Below are positions 45,801 to 55,795 of a stretch of DNA of 64,000 bases, in pieces (position 1 is the stretch's first letter; each line of letters opens with the position of its first letter). The translations under genes were made by a program, and so were the position numbers. The DNA is from Mya arenaria. Lineage: Eukaryota; Mollusca; Bivalvia; Myida; Myidae. The notes beneath the pieces are model-generated. The model ran no database searches, had not been told where the DNA came from, and was given only the letters and a program-made list of their open reading frames with translations. The stretch is taken from the NCBI RefSeq assembly GCF_026914265.1, contig NC_069129.1, positions 20,507,945 to 20,571,944 on the forward strand, written 5' to 3'.

Positions 45801-48800
45801 TGGGGCCCAAACCTCATAGAGAGACGGAGGAGATATGTGTTAGTATTAGTGGGGCTCAGAGGGAGGGAGGAGGTATGTGTTAGGATTAGTGGGGCTCAAA
45901 CCTCATAGAGAGAGGGAGGAGATATGTGTTATGATTAGTGGGGCTCAAACCTCATAGAGAGAGGGAGGAGATATGTGTTAGGATTAGTGGGGCTCAAACC
46001 TCATAGAGAGAGGGAGGAGATATGTGTTAGGATTAGTGGGGCTCAAACCTCATAGAGAGAGGGAGGAGATATGTGTTAGGATTAGTGGGGCTCAAACCTC
46101 ATAGAGAGAGGGAGGAGATATGTGTTAGGATTAGTGGGGCTCAAACCGTAGAGGGAGGGAGGAGGTATGTGTTAGGATTAGTTGCGCTCAAACCTCAGAG
46201 GGAGGGAGGAGGTATGTGTTAGGATTAGTGGGGCTGAAACCTCATAGAGAGACAGAGGAGATATGTGTTAGAATCAGTGGGGCTCAAACCGCATAGAGAG
46301 AGGGAGGAGATATGTGTTAAGATTAGTGGGGCTCAAACCTTACAGGGAGGGAGGAGGTATGTGTTAGGATTAGTGGGGCTCAAACCTCAGAGAGAGGGAG
46401 GAGATATGTGTTAGGATTAGTGGGGCTCAAACCTCATAGAGAGACGGAGGAGATATGTGTTAGTATTAGTGGGGCTCAAACCGCATAGAGAGAGGGAGGA
46501 GATATGTGTTAGGATAAGTGGGGCTCAAACTTTAGAGGGAGGGAGGAGGTATGTGTTAGGATTAGTTGCGCTCAAACCTTAGAGAGAGGGAGGAGGTATG
46601 TGTTCGGATTAGTGGTGCTCAAACCCTTGAGCTATTAAATGAGAAGCAGACACCTGTATAACTAAAAACCAGCACCTTGTAGTTGCGTTTCTACCTGCCT
46701 GTAACCATAAATGACTTCATTTTTTACCTGAATCTTGCAATTCTTAAAAAAAAATTTTTTGAGAGTATGTGTTCCAAATAATGCCATATATATATATGTT
46801 TCTTGGTACCGAGTATTCTTTAATAAGCCCCTGAGTACTTCATATCAAAACATGGGGCTTAGTAATAATGAAGTAGTCAGGGTTCTCAATAAGTTTTAGT
46901 TAAACTAGCCCTCATATAAAAGTAACTAGCCAACTAGGGAGGCCTGGAAAAGTTTCCCGAGTGAGAGATTAATTTCGAGCATTCTTGGTCATTCTAAAGG
47001 CATTTTTGAGCACATTTTTAAATTGCAATTACATTATAAAAAATTCCTGTAATTGTCACATAATGCACTGGATACAAGTTCTACAGCTCATGTTTAAAAC
47101 TGACATCAAACTTGAAACTATGAAAGGCACATTGATAAATGAAAATTGAATAGGCACATTGTTAAAGAAAAATTGAAAAGGCTCATTGATGAATGAAAGT
47201 TGGAAAGGCACATTGCCTAATGAGAATTGACAACAAGAAAGGTACAAGATAAAAAATTAAACCAAGTCAAATCTGAACCAGCCTAATTGCCATTTGAACT
47301 GTCCATTTCAGCCAGCAGCCAGTTCTTGTTGAGAACCCTGTATAATATGTTTGTAATGAATGTTAGATAAGAAAACTAGGCACATTAGACATAAGATGGT
47401 TGTCAACAATCTAGGACAAGCTTAACCAGGTTTTTCTTCCAACTCATGAGACAACATTTTGTGGTAATATGATATATATATATACTGGTGTATATGTTTT
47501 TTGTTGTTGTTTCTTTAAACTAAAATTCACTGCTTATATCTTTAAAAATGAAATATATCTGCAGGGAACAACATCTATGGAGATGAAATAGCAGAAATGC
47601 TGCAAAAAATGGGAAGTACAGAGGAAAGGAGCGCTTATATTCTGATGGAGCGAATATTTCCATGGCCTCAAAACAACCATTTATTGAAGGAGGGAAAACC
47701 ATGTGACCTTTTGGAGGTCATTAGTGAGCTTGGAATTTACGGAGTTTATCTAGGGTAGGTACTTAACACTGACCTAGAATAAATCAATTGATTGCTTTTA
47801 GCTTGTGTTTCGAGGAAAAAAAGTCCACTATGTAGTGTTATAGCCTTGGCTTAGTTGTCGTAGCTGTGAGCGTCAATGAGTTAAAAAAACTTAAACCCTG
47901 GCCTTAAAGCTGCACTCTCACAGATTTACCGTTTTTACAAACTTTTTTATTTTTTGTCTTGGAATGAGCAAACTTGCGTTAATTATCTGCAAACCAGTGA
48001 TAAAAGACTGCTGACAAAAGATCAGAACGCAGATTTTCATATTTCCATTAGAAAATTGATGTTTTATGGCTAAAAGAGTTACTAACGGTTTAAGAAAAAT
48101 GCATAAATCGTATATTTTTGAACTTAAATATAAAAATCTGCGATCTAATGTTTTGTCAGCAGTTCTACATGCTTTTTTGCATGAATTGGCTCGTGCCAAG
48201 ACAAAAAATATAAAAGGTAGCAAAACGGCCAATCTGTGAGAGTGCAGCTTGAAGGCATAACAAATTATATGTTTGTTTCTGGTTTCATCGCCAAAAATAA
48301 TGTGTGGGTAGATGTCAAAAACCCTTTATTTTTTATTTTTTAAAAGAAAAAAAATCAAACAATTTTTTATGTCAAATTAAAAAAAAAGATCGATATTAAA
48401 AGGAAAAATATAACACCCTTTGCCAGAGACAATGTGCATTAGCAACAAAGACTTTATTTTTGGCTTTTAAATTTTTTGAGTTATGCCTCTTTTTGGTGAC
48501 ATTTGTTGGTGATTTTCCCACAGCTTTCTTGTTCATTAATCAAAATTATATGCTATCATTTAAAAACAATTTTATCGGAGTAAAGAGATTGGTACACATA
48601 AGTACAACACATTGTTACATTATGTTAAACATTTAAACGGGCAAAGTGCCAAGTGGACATTTATGAAAAAAAATAATGAGTACTTTATTTCAGTAAAAAC
48701 TTAACAAAGTATTTTTTAAATATCCTAGCTGGCACACCTTGAAATTAATTTTATAAGAAATTTTGTCAGTACATTTTTTAGAACCTTATATTTTAATATG

Positions 48801-49401
48801 TATATTTTACTCAGATGCTTTGAAGAAATTAGTTATTATAAGGTATTGTATTTTACTGTGTTGCTAAATGGCTTTTTTCTGAGCTATCATGGCATTTTGG
48901 CATTGAAGAAGTAGAGAAAAGTAGGGAAATTTAAGGAGTTTGTGTGCAATGTCTTAAATGAAAGGTAAATGAATATACTCCTCAGGCCCTTATTTCTCAA
49001 AACTTCTTAAGCTTAACAGACTTAAGTAACTTATTTTAATTAGCCAAAATACATATTTGATACATATTTAAATATTGAAAAATGAAAAATGGTTTATTCG
49101 GATTGTCATAAAGATAATTCCTATCTAAAGTATAAACACTCTTAAAAAGGGTAAATATCACCCAAATAATTGGAAAAAAATAGTGAGCTTAGCTTAATCC
49201 TGTCATAATGGACTAGAAGTTTAGGCCAGATGTCAAATTTTGTATTCTAATTATTTCAGATCAGCTGAGGAAGAGTTGGTTAATGAAGAAGTGGGTCATC
49301 TCCTTAGAACTAAGGCTCATACAGACAATGAGGGTGGAATAGTGGCGGGGTTCGCTACCATAGACTCACCACTCATTGTAGAGGCACCATGTGTAAAATA
49401 G
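33871..49401 (+). CDS. GSS: Glutathione synthetase
   Basis: Twelve exons (33871-33967, 36320-36506, 36897-36972, 38139-38302, 38743-38785, 39570-39643, 40407-40571, 42310-42379, 43227-43418, 44080-44161, 47565-47754, 49260-49401) join in frame at GT-AG sites into 493 aa (human 474). The enzyme joins glycine to gamma-glutamylcysteine using ATP, the last step of glutathione synthesis, in the cytosol as a homodimer. Family motifs are present: YAPMTLFPSPLP, the metal/ATP-binding QIEINTIASSF (E155, N157), EIAVIYYRDGY, LAGCKKVQQEL, the glycine-rich loop LKPQREGGGNN (about 376-386), YILMERIFPWP, ISELGIYGVYL, and HLLRTK with the substrate-binding Arg at 463. The first ATG gives an N-terminus slightly longer than human. 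Introns are loaded with MITEs, and intron 10 opens into an exon-derived minisatellite. Confidence 0.97.
34007..34296. mobile_element. TTAA-flanked palindromic MITE, family 1, copy 2 (GSS intron 1)
   Basis: TTAA-AGCTGAACCCTCACAG at the left and CTGTAAGAGTGCAGCT-TTAA at the right, with internal arms TATAAGACTGCTGACAAAA and its complement. It starts only 39 bp after the exon 1 donor. Confidence 0.8.
35049..35454. mobile_element. MITE with CAGGGCTTCC ends (GSS intron 1), hAT-like
   Basis: CAGGGCTTCCATTAA at the left pairs with TTTAACGGAAGCCCT at the right. ACAGCA flanks both sides, a possible remnant of an 8-bp duplication. The interior is unusually rich in TGGAAGTTT and its complement, at least seven times. 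It is non-coding. Confidence 0.6.
38369..38624. mobile_element. GGCCC-ended MITE, copy 1 (GSS intron 4)
   Basis: GGCCCCAATTTCTTGACACT at the left and AAGTTTCGTGAAATTTGGGCC at the right form the inverted ends. The subterminal words TTTTTAAGCTTAAC and TTAGTGAGCTTAGCTTAATC recur in the copy at 48985-49227. Confidence 0.7.
40656..41434. mobile_element. Pogo/Tigger-like MITE (GSS intron 7)
   Basis: The element is flanked by TA on both sides. It begins CAGTGGAACCTCGCTAAACC and ends GGTTTAGTGAGTTTTCACTG, an inverted repeat of about 24 bp. Both subterminal regions carry repeated AAACCGGAA words. It is 779 bp long and shows no transposase. TA duplication and CAGTxxAACCTC ends are typical of pogo/Tigger relatives of Tc1-mariner. 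Confidence 0.75.
41546..41792. mobile_element. MITE with CATACATGCCATAT ends (GSS intron 7)
   Basis: CATACATGCCATATC at the left pairs with ATATGGCATGTATG at the right. The interior is rich in ATCCCCTGG. It is 247 bp long and non-coding; superfamily unknown. Confidence 0.65.
43429..43660. mobile_element. GGCCC-ended MITE, copy 2 (GSS intron 9)
   Basis: GGCCCGAATTTCTTGAAACAT starts 10 bp after the exon 9 donor. The right end reads AAGCTTTAGAGTAATTGGGGCC. The interior is diverged from copies 1 and 3. Confidence 0.6.
44162..46620. repeat. Minisatellite made of the GSS exon 10/intron 10 junction
   Basis: About 50 abutting units of about 47-52 bp fill the start of intron 10. The main unit is GTATGTGTTAGGATTAG, then TGGGG, then CTCAAACCTCAGAGGGAG and GGAGGAG. 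Its last 25 bases match the last 25 bases of exon 10 (44137-44161) at 23 of 25 positions, and its first bases are the authentic intron start at 44162. A second unit class reads CTCATAGAGAGAGGGAGGAG followed by ATATGT instead of GTATGT. The frame of the exon is visible in some units (LKPQREGGG translated at several places). A run of nearly identical second-class units lies at about 45890-46140. Confidence 0.95.
47904..48252. mobile_element. TTAA-flanked palindromic MITE, family 1, copy 3 (GSS intron 11)
   Basis: TTAA-AGCTGCACTCTCACAG at the left; CTGTGAGAGTGCAGCT followed by TTGA (a changed TTAA) at the right. The internal segment AAAAGACTGCTGACAAAAGA matches copies 1 and 2. Confidence 0.8.
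48985..49227. mobile_element. GGCCC-ended MITE, copy 3 (GSS intron 11)
   Basis: GGCCCTTATTTCTCAAAACTT at the left and AAGTTTAGGCC at the right. CTTCTTAAGCTTAACAG and AGTGAGCTTAGCTTAATC match copy 1. It ends about 30 bp before the last GSS exon. Confidence 0.65.
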
Positions 49402-49699
49402 ACAATGAAAGCTCATACCTGAAAAACAAAGATGGAATAGCTGTGTGTGTGTCAATTGCTGGGGTGGGATGGGAGAGGGTTGGGTTGCTCTTAGTATGAG
49501 TGGATGATTTGCAATTACAGTTACAAACTGCTCAATGTGGAGATGCAATGTGTATAGAAAATTGAGGGCTCAGGTGTAAAATAATTATATAATCACACAT
49601 ATCTCTTTTTTTGCTTATTTATTTATTTTGCTTTGTAAGTTTCTCTTTTTCTGGAGACGAAACAGGGTAATGTATAGGTGATTTTATTCAGCATATATT

Positions 49700-49895
49700 T
49701 TAGTTTAAAGTTTAATCCAACGAAACAAGTTATTGCAACTTATATAAGTTACTCTGGTTGGCACAAGGTTGCGCGTGAGTGTTTTATTGTATTGTTGGGG
49801 AAACCGGAGTGGCTGGAGAAAACACACTTGTCCGACTTGGTGACCACGAACCATACTCACATGCACCCAGGCCAGGAAATCGAACTCTGGTCGCC
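49700..49895 (-). mobile_element. tRNA-derived SINE (family 1), head partly lost
   Basis: On the minus strand, GAGTTCGATTTCCTGG (box B) is followed by GTGGTCACCAAGTCGGAC, GTGTTTTCTCC and CACTCCGGTTTCC and a tail near 49705. The box A side is missing. Confidence 0.75.
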
Positions 49896-51884
49896 TACAT
49901 TTTACTTTTATTGGCTTGCCTGTTTTATGAAGTAATAACACTATAATTAGTTGGAGATGTCGGTGTTGTATTTAAATAACCATTATGCCTCCTTATAACT
50001 ATTAAAAGCGTTGGCATTAATTTTGCTTATCATTCTTTTTTTTTTTTTTAGATCATTCAGATGAAAAAAAACTGTTGTACATGTTTTTTTTTAAACTGCA
50101 AGCTGTCTATAGAATGCAGTCTCATTTTATATGGTCAGATAAGGAAAAGATATATTTGTGTGTAATGTGACCAAAATGCTTGTTTTAATGATAAAACATC
50201 GTCAATCGGGAGCTGTAATGGTAATCATCGTTTAAAGCATTGTAAATATTATTTTATGTTATATTATTTTTCTTTTACATTGTTTGTGCTTTTTAAGTCT
50301 TCAGTATTGGTATGTAATGGGCATTATAATCACCACCCCTCTTAGAAGCAGATTGTTTCATAATTAGCGAGATATTACAATATTTACAATAGCATTGAAG
50401 TTATTGTAAAACACAGTCTTGAAAGTGGCTTGTAAAGATTTTTAAATTTTGCATAAGGCCATACCAAATTTATTTCTACGGTATGTTGAGCATCAGGTTT
50501 TAGTTTTAAAATCTACCTACCTGGTAGGTATGAAACGAAGCACCGTAGAAAACAACAACAATAAATGTATTTGATAGCATTTGATAACGAAAGCATCATT
50601 ATACATTTACAGCTAAAAAATTTAGATGCTGAGGCCACAATTGAAAAACATTTGACCCACAGTTTGATGGGTGGATAGGTTAACAGGTTATTTTACCATG
50701 CATTCAAAAAGTAAAACCAGCCGTGTTTACTTAACATGTTTGTGGCCAGTGTTTGCTGTTTGGTTTCCTGCTTGCAGTGTATTTGCTGAGTTCCAACAGG
50801 GAAACAAATCAAAACAGTTTGCTTACGTTAGACAATAATTTACCATACAAGGTCCCTAAGGTTGACATATTGTGACCAAACTTGGGATGTAGGAAGAATT
50901 TATGGAGACCTTTTTTGGGGGATTGCATTTGGGGACCCTAGGGTCAAGGTCAATGTCACCTACCGTAAAATAGAAAAACGTGTGAAACTGAATCTCACAA
51001 CATTTTTTCTGTCAATCATCGAAAAACCTGGTTTTGTGCATTGTGGTGTTTCTTTTTCTCTTTCTTACCTCAAAATTCCACAATGAAAATAAAATTAAAG
51101 AATTAAAATAACCAATGGGGAGGCAAAGTAATATTCCGGGTAGCTGGTAAGGCCGAACCAAACAAACTTTTAATTTTGGCCTCATGGTATAATTAAAATA
51201 TAAACTACTAATTGTGGCCTCATGGTATAATTTAAAGATATATTTTCAAACCGGCATTATTATCTCCTAATTATTATTTAGCTCTATAAAATCATTTTCT
51301 TTGCATAATTAAGAGTTTAAAGAAATGTTGTTTTTTATTCTGGATGCTGAAAACATAACTGTTGGATTATGCAAAACAGTGAACCAATTTTGCAAGCTGA
51401 TAGATTTCATTTTTTTTTAGATGTATCAAGATAAAGCTATTCAGTATCTTTTCAAACAATAAATATTTAACGATAATCAGAAGGTGTAACTACAGTTTAT
51501 ATTTTTAACATTATAAAGCTACTATAAATTGTATGTATTATTTAGTGTAAAATCTTGCATGCTACTTTTGCAATTTCCTATAAAGCATTTAATTTTCAAA
51601 AAGACATATTTTAAACAAATTTTTTAAGATATTTTTGAGTGAGTGCAGACTATGACAAGCATACATATTCTTAAAAGGCAAAAGCTAAGCTAAAAAGGGA
51701 GGTCATATTTTTCCAAATTTAAATTTCTTTCTTGAAAACAAAAATAAATCGAATAAAACATTGACTCAATTTATTTTATATAAAAAAAATAAAATAAAAT
51801 GCTGTTGACTGCAAATTTGATCAGTCGGCATGGTCTGTAATTGTCACACTTCATTTTCTGATCTATTATGTTTGATCAACTTTT

Positions 51885-51975
51885 TTTGTTAAGTCCATAA
51901 ACTTGGTATACACATTGGTCATGATCAGAAGATGGGGTCAATAGGTCAAAGGTCATGGTGACCATCGTGACCTTT
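51885..51975. repeat. Fragment of the GGTCA-rich satellite family
   Basis: AACTTGGTATACACATTGGTCATGATC-type sequence is followed by AGGTCAAAGGTCA (51943-51955) overlapping GGTCATGGTGACC (51951-51963). It is the reverse-orientation counterpart of the units at 20713-22180. Confidence 0.6.
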
Positions 51976-52740
51976 AATGGAAAATTGATTGGCATTCATG
52001 AAAGGCCACACATCCAATTTGAGGAATCCCATTTTCTTATTTATCTTCTTTGTATATTATTATATTTATAACCTGATTGAGGTGACATTTCAGTGTATCA
52101 AATAAATGCCTTGGTATGTAAAGACATATTTAAGATTTTTGTTTGTTTGCATTGATTTGGTTCTGTTTTAAATTCATTGTTAATTTATCCATTTTACATT
52201 TTATCACTCTGACAGCATAATACATATGTATCTTTTACTTATAGACATTTATTTTGTTCGGATGTTATAGCGTCATTTCTTCTTTGCTCTGGTTATTGTA
52301 TAATTGTGTTTAAGAAGGAGGCACTTGGATCAATTAAAGCTCAAAATCTCATGTATTTTATTATTTAAAAGTCAATTATAAGCTTATATTTTGGTTTATT
52401 AAGAAGTCATGGTTTTGCGAAAGTCATTGAGTCATCAATTTCAACACTGATGTGCAAATACCTTGGACATAATTACTCAAAAAAACAACATTTCAACAAA
52501 CTTCAGTGAAAAAACTTGTGAATATTTTGTTCATTTTTTTTTCATGGTGCTTTTTTCCATCTATGATAAATTGAATGTTTTGTGTGAAGCAAGCATACTT
52601 GAATATTAAGTTTGATTTGTGATGACCTGATGACCTGTTTCTGTTACTGATTGTTAAGAATATGTTTTAATTGATGCACATGTATTTGTTCTATACAAGA
52701 AACAATAAATAAGTATATTATAGCTCAATGTTTTGTTCTT

Positions 52741-54569
52741 TATTATTGGTTTACACAACTTGTACAAATAACTTTAATTCCTTACAATAGATTACATATA
52801 TATGGTCCTTTTTAGCTTACCAGCTTTTGTGATTGGTCTATGTCCGGCATCGGTCAGTTGTCTTCAACAGTTTAACATACATCTAAACTGCCTGGACAGT
52901 TTTGATGCAACTTCACAGGGATGTTCCTTGGGTAGTGCCCTTTTAAAGTTGTTAAAAGATATGAATTCTACGAAGAGCTCTGATTGCCATGGCAACTGAT
53001 GGAAAATTTAAAAATCTTGACAAAAACATGAGGCCAAGATATTTGGTTTGTAACCTTGTCTAGTGGTCCTGTAGCAAGATAGTTCAAATTAAGCCTGAAG
53101 GGTCACATGTTTTACGTCAAGATATCTAGGCAAATCTTTAATAATCATCTTGTCTGAAACCCGAGACCCATGATTTTTTGTATGTAGCATAATAAAGTAG
53201 TCTTCTACCAAGTTTGTTCAAATTATGCCCCTCGGGTCAAAACTGGCCTCACTCAGGGGGTCACAAGTTTCATATAGGGAAATATATGTATATTTGTGCC
53301 CCTTGGGTCAAAGCTGACCACACCCCAGAGATCACATGTGTTTTTTAAACTTATATAGGAACATGTTGGTTCTTATATGACTGTGACCTTTTGACCTACT
53401 TACTAATTTTCAAAGCCACAGCAATAAAACTTGGACCATATTTAAATGTCTGGTTTACAAGGAAAAAGTTGAGGTTACATTATCATAGCCTTAGTTTTGT
53501 TGTGCAAAAACTTGAACCATGGCCATAACTAGAAAAAGTTCAAAGATATTCACATGCAATGGAGTGCATGCGTTGCAAGAGACAATATGCAAATGTATAG
53601 TGAGGCCCATACATGAGTAATGCCTTTTTGATTTAAAAACAGACAAGCCTTTGTATCCTCTTGTGGCACTCTTGTTTAAAAACAATGTTCTTAATAAGAA
53701 AAATAATATCCATCATGAGTTTCTGGTCTGTATAAGCAAGCCTTGTTACTGTCTTCAGCACAGGTCAGATTTTTCTATCCAGACCAGAAAAACAGGATTA
53801 TTATTTTTTTTTTATTGCATGGTACTTAAAATTACTAATTTTTGGAAAATTTGATATAGAAAACTCATTTAGGCCAGTGTTATGGACCTTAATATACCTG
53901 TGCGTATTGTCTCTGGCAACAGGTCTACCAAGTTTCATTTGAATGTTTTGAATGGTTTGGGAAATATGGCCAATATTAAGTTTTTTGCACAAATATGAAG
54001 CAGTGGCAAACATGAACAAGAACACCTCAACCCTTTTCTTCAAAAATAGACGAGCCGAAAAAACCCATCACAAATTAAAACCATCCTTCAGTAACAGTTG
54101 AATGACAAAGCAATAAAGATTTCACTTTTGCACTTGAACAAATGAACAACAAACAAGTGACACTAACAAAACATAGTTTATTAAAATATTATAGATGTAC
54201 AAATAATGATAAATAAGCCGCTTAACAAATAGTCACAACAAATTAAAATTTTATTTTAACACAACAAGAGAATTGAGGTATAAATTCAAGCCTTTTTTGC
54301 GTATGCAGAACAAACTCTATTATAAGTTGTACTACCAGCACTCATTTTATTCTAAGGATTACCGCCAATTATTCTGGTAAGGAAATATACATGTGTTAAA
54401 GGAACTATACAATTCTGTTTTATACTATACTGGCCTTAATCAAGGCAATACTTATTAGACACAATCAATGCTTTGTTGGATCAAAAACAATAAAACTAAA
54501 TTTCGAATATGGAGTATCAAAAACACATTAATCAATTCTTATTATTGTCATAGACTTAAATGTTACTGA
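52741..54569. other. Intergenic DNA with diverged interspersed repeats
   Basis: Bases 52800-53420 contain GTGATTGGTCTATGTCCGGCATCGGT-like, CTTGGGTCAAAGCTGACCACA-like and CTGTGACCTTTTGACCTACTT-like blocks that resemble a diverged interspersed repeat. Bases 53990-54050 carry CTTCAAAAATAGACGAGCC, also seen near 55765. The short frames here (52802-52999, 53801-54043) are not credible genes. Confidence 0.4.
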
Positions 54570-54739
54570 GGGCTTTTCCAGTAAAACATATAACCCCTGG
54601 GGGAATAATATATGGGTGGGTGTCTATTTTCGCTAATTTGGACCCAAAAGGGTAAATTTGCTCATGTAGAGGGGTGGCATAATATTAAATTGCCTTCCCC
54701 CCCCCCCCCCAGGGGTAATATGTTTAAATGGAATAGCCC
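54570..54739. mobile_element. 170-bp MITE with inverted ends and an internal poly-C run
   Basis: GGGCTTTTCCAGTAAAACAT at the left pairs with ATGTTTAAATGGAATAGCCC at the right, continuing inward as ATAACCCCTGGGGG against a long C run followed by AGGGGTAAT. The inverted repeat is about 34 bp. The C run near 54700 may be imprecise in length. Confidence 0.7.
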
Positions 54740-55180
54740 AGAAAATAAAGGTTAACCATTAGGTTCTATAACTCTTTCAATAGTCAAATTTTAATTGTGG
54801 TCCTTGGCATTATTGAATGATTAACATATATATGTCATAGATTCTGGTTTATTATGTATTGTATTTCTGTACCAGTTTCTTGACAGATTGACAAATATGG
54901 CCGAGAGACCTCAAACTTGGTAGGCAGATTTGAGGTCAGTGGGTCAAGGTGAAGGTCAAAGTTGATGAACACTAGTTGTCATCTATTATTAACAATAACC
55001 CATAAATTATCCAAAAATACCTTGTACAATGCCTTGTAATGATATGTTAGGAGAAGACTTAGGTGATCCCTAGTAAAATTTGAGAACTTTGGTATACATG
55101 TTTATATGTACTTAGCTTTTGATATATAATTTAAATACACACATCCATTGTCTTATTTTTGGCCTTTCCGATTACTCGTT

Positions 55181-55280
55181 TCTAAGGGAGGCTACTCCAT
55201 TCTCTACTTCTGAGGAGTACATTTCTCTCATTTCTAAGGGAGGCTACTCCATTCGCTACCTCCGGGGAGTACATTTTCGC
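55181..55280. repeat. 52-bp tandem pair
   Basis: TCTAAGGGAGGCTACTCCAT recurs at 55181 and 55233, followed by CTACTTCTGAGGAGTACATTT and its diverged match CTACCTCCGGGGAGTACATTT. Confidence 0.8.
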
Positions 55281-55617
55281 AAGATGGCAGTCGCAGACAA
55301 TGAAATCACTGGGGCATGCATATCAATGTAATACAAGTAAAAACCAAACATAAATGAACATTGGTGATAGATTATATTTCAGGAGTGAAATACTCACTTA
55401 CCAAATTCACAAGTTAAAATAAATGCAATCAAACACTGAAACAAATGTCATTTTTTTTAAAGCCTTAATATAATGTTTAAAGGACATGTCATTGGTACAT
55501 ATACATGTATACTGGACTTGTGTAGCACTACAAATAACTTTAAAACCAAAAAAGTAGTAAAAAACACTGATACATATCATCTTAATATACTTAAATGTTA
55601 AAAGAATGAAATGCAAA

Positions 55618-55795
55618 TATAACAAGAGCACCGCGGAGTGGGTGCCAACGCTCGTCTGAGTTATGAGGTAAGGTTAAAGTTTTTGGACGACGACGCAGAC
55701 GCAGACGCAGACGCAGACGACGCCGACGACGCCAAGGCTATCACAATAACTCGACTTTTTTTCTTCGAAAAACAGACGAGCTAAAAATGAGCGAA
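55618..55795. repeat. GC-rich interspersed repeat with GACGCA microsatellite
   Basis: AACAAGAGCACCGCGGAGTG is followed by GCCAACGCTCGTCTG, then a GACGCA/GACGAC run at 55687-55732, then CAAGGCTATCACAATAACTC and CTTCGAAAAACAGACGAGC. The base composition is unlike its AT-rich surroundings. I recall similar sequence as dispersed repeats in mollusc genomes; its class is unknown to me. Confidence 0.5.

Larger units (their letters stand above)
49402..52740. other. GSS 3' UTR and intergenic DNA
   Basis: No further gene is seen. The 3' UTR end is not obvious: AATAAA occurs near 50560 and again near 52703. A SINE occupies 49700-49895. Around 50840-51010 lies a segment with GGTCAAGGTCAATGTCACC of the kind common in bivalve interspersed repeats. 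Confidence 0.4.

Noticed and set aside
44162-46620. TTAGGATTAG words as telomere-like sequence, or the array as CRISPR
   Set aside because: The word is the intron start carried in each unit, not a TTAGGG array. Units abut without unique spacers, and the host is an animal.
52802-52999. 65-codon plus-strand frame with a hydrophobic start
   Set aside because: It falls in a diverged interspersed repeat, with no signal of protein constraint.
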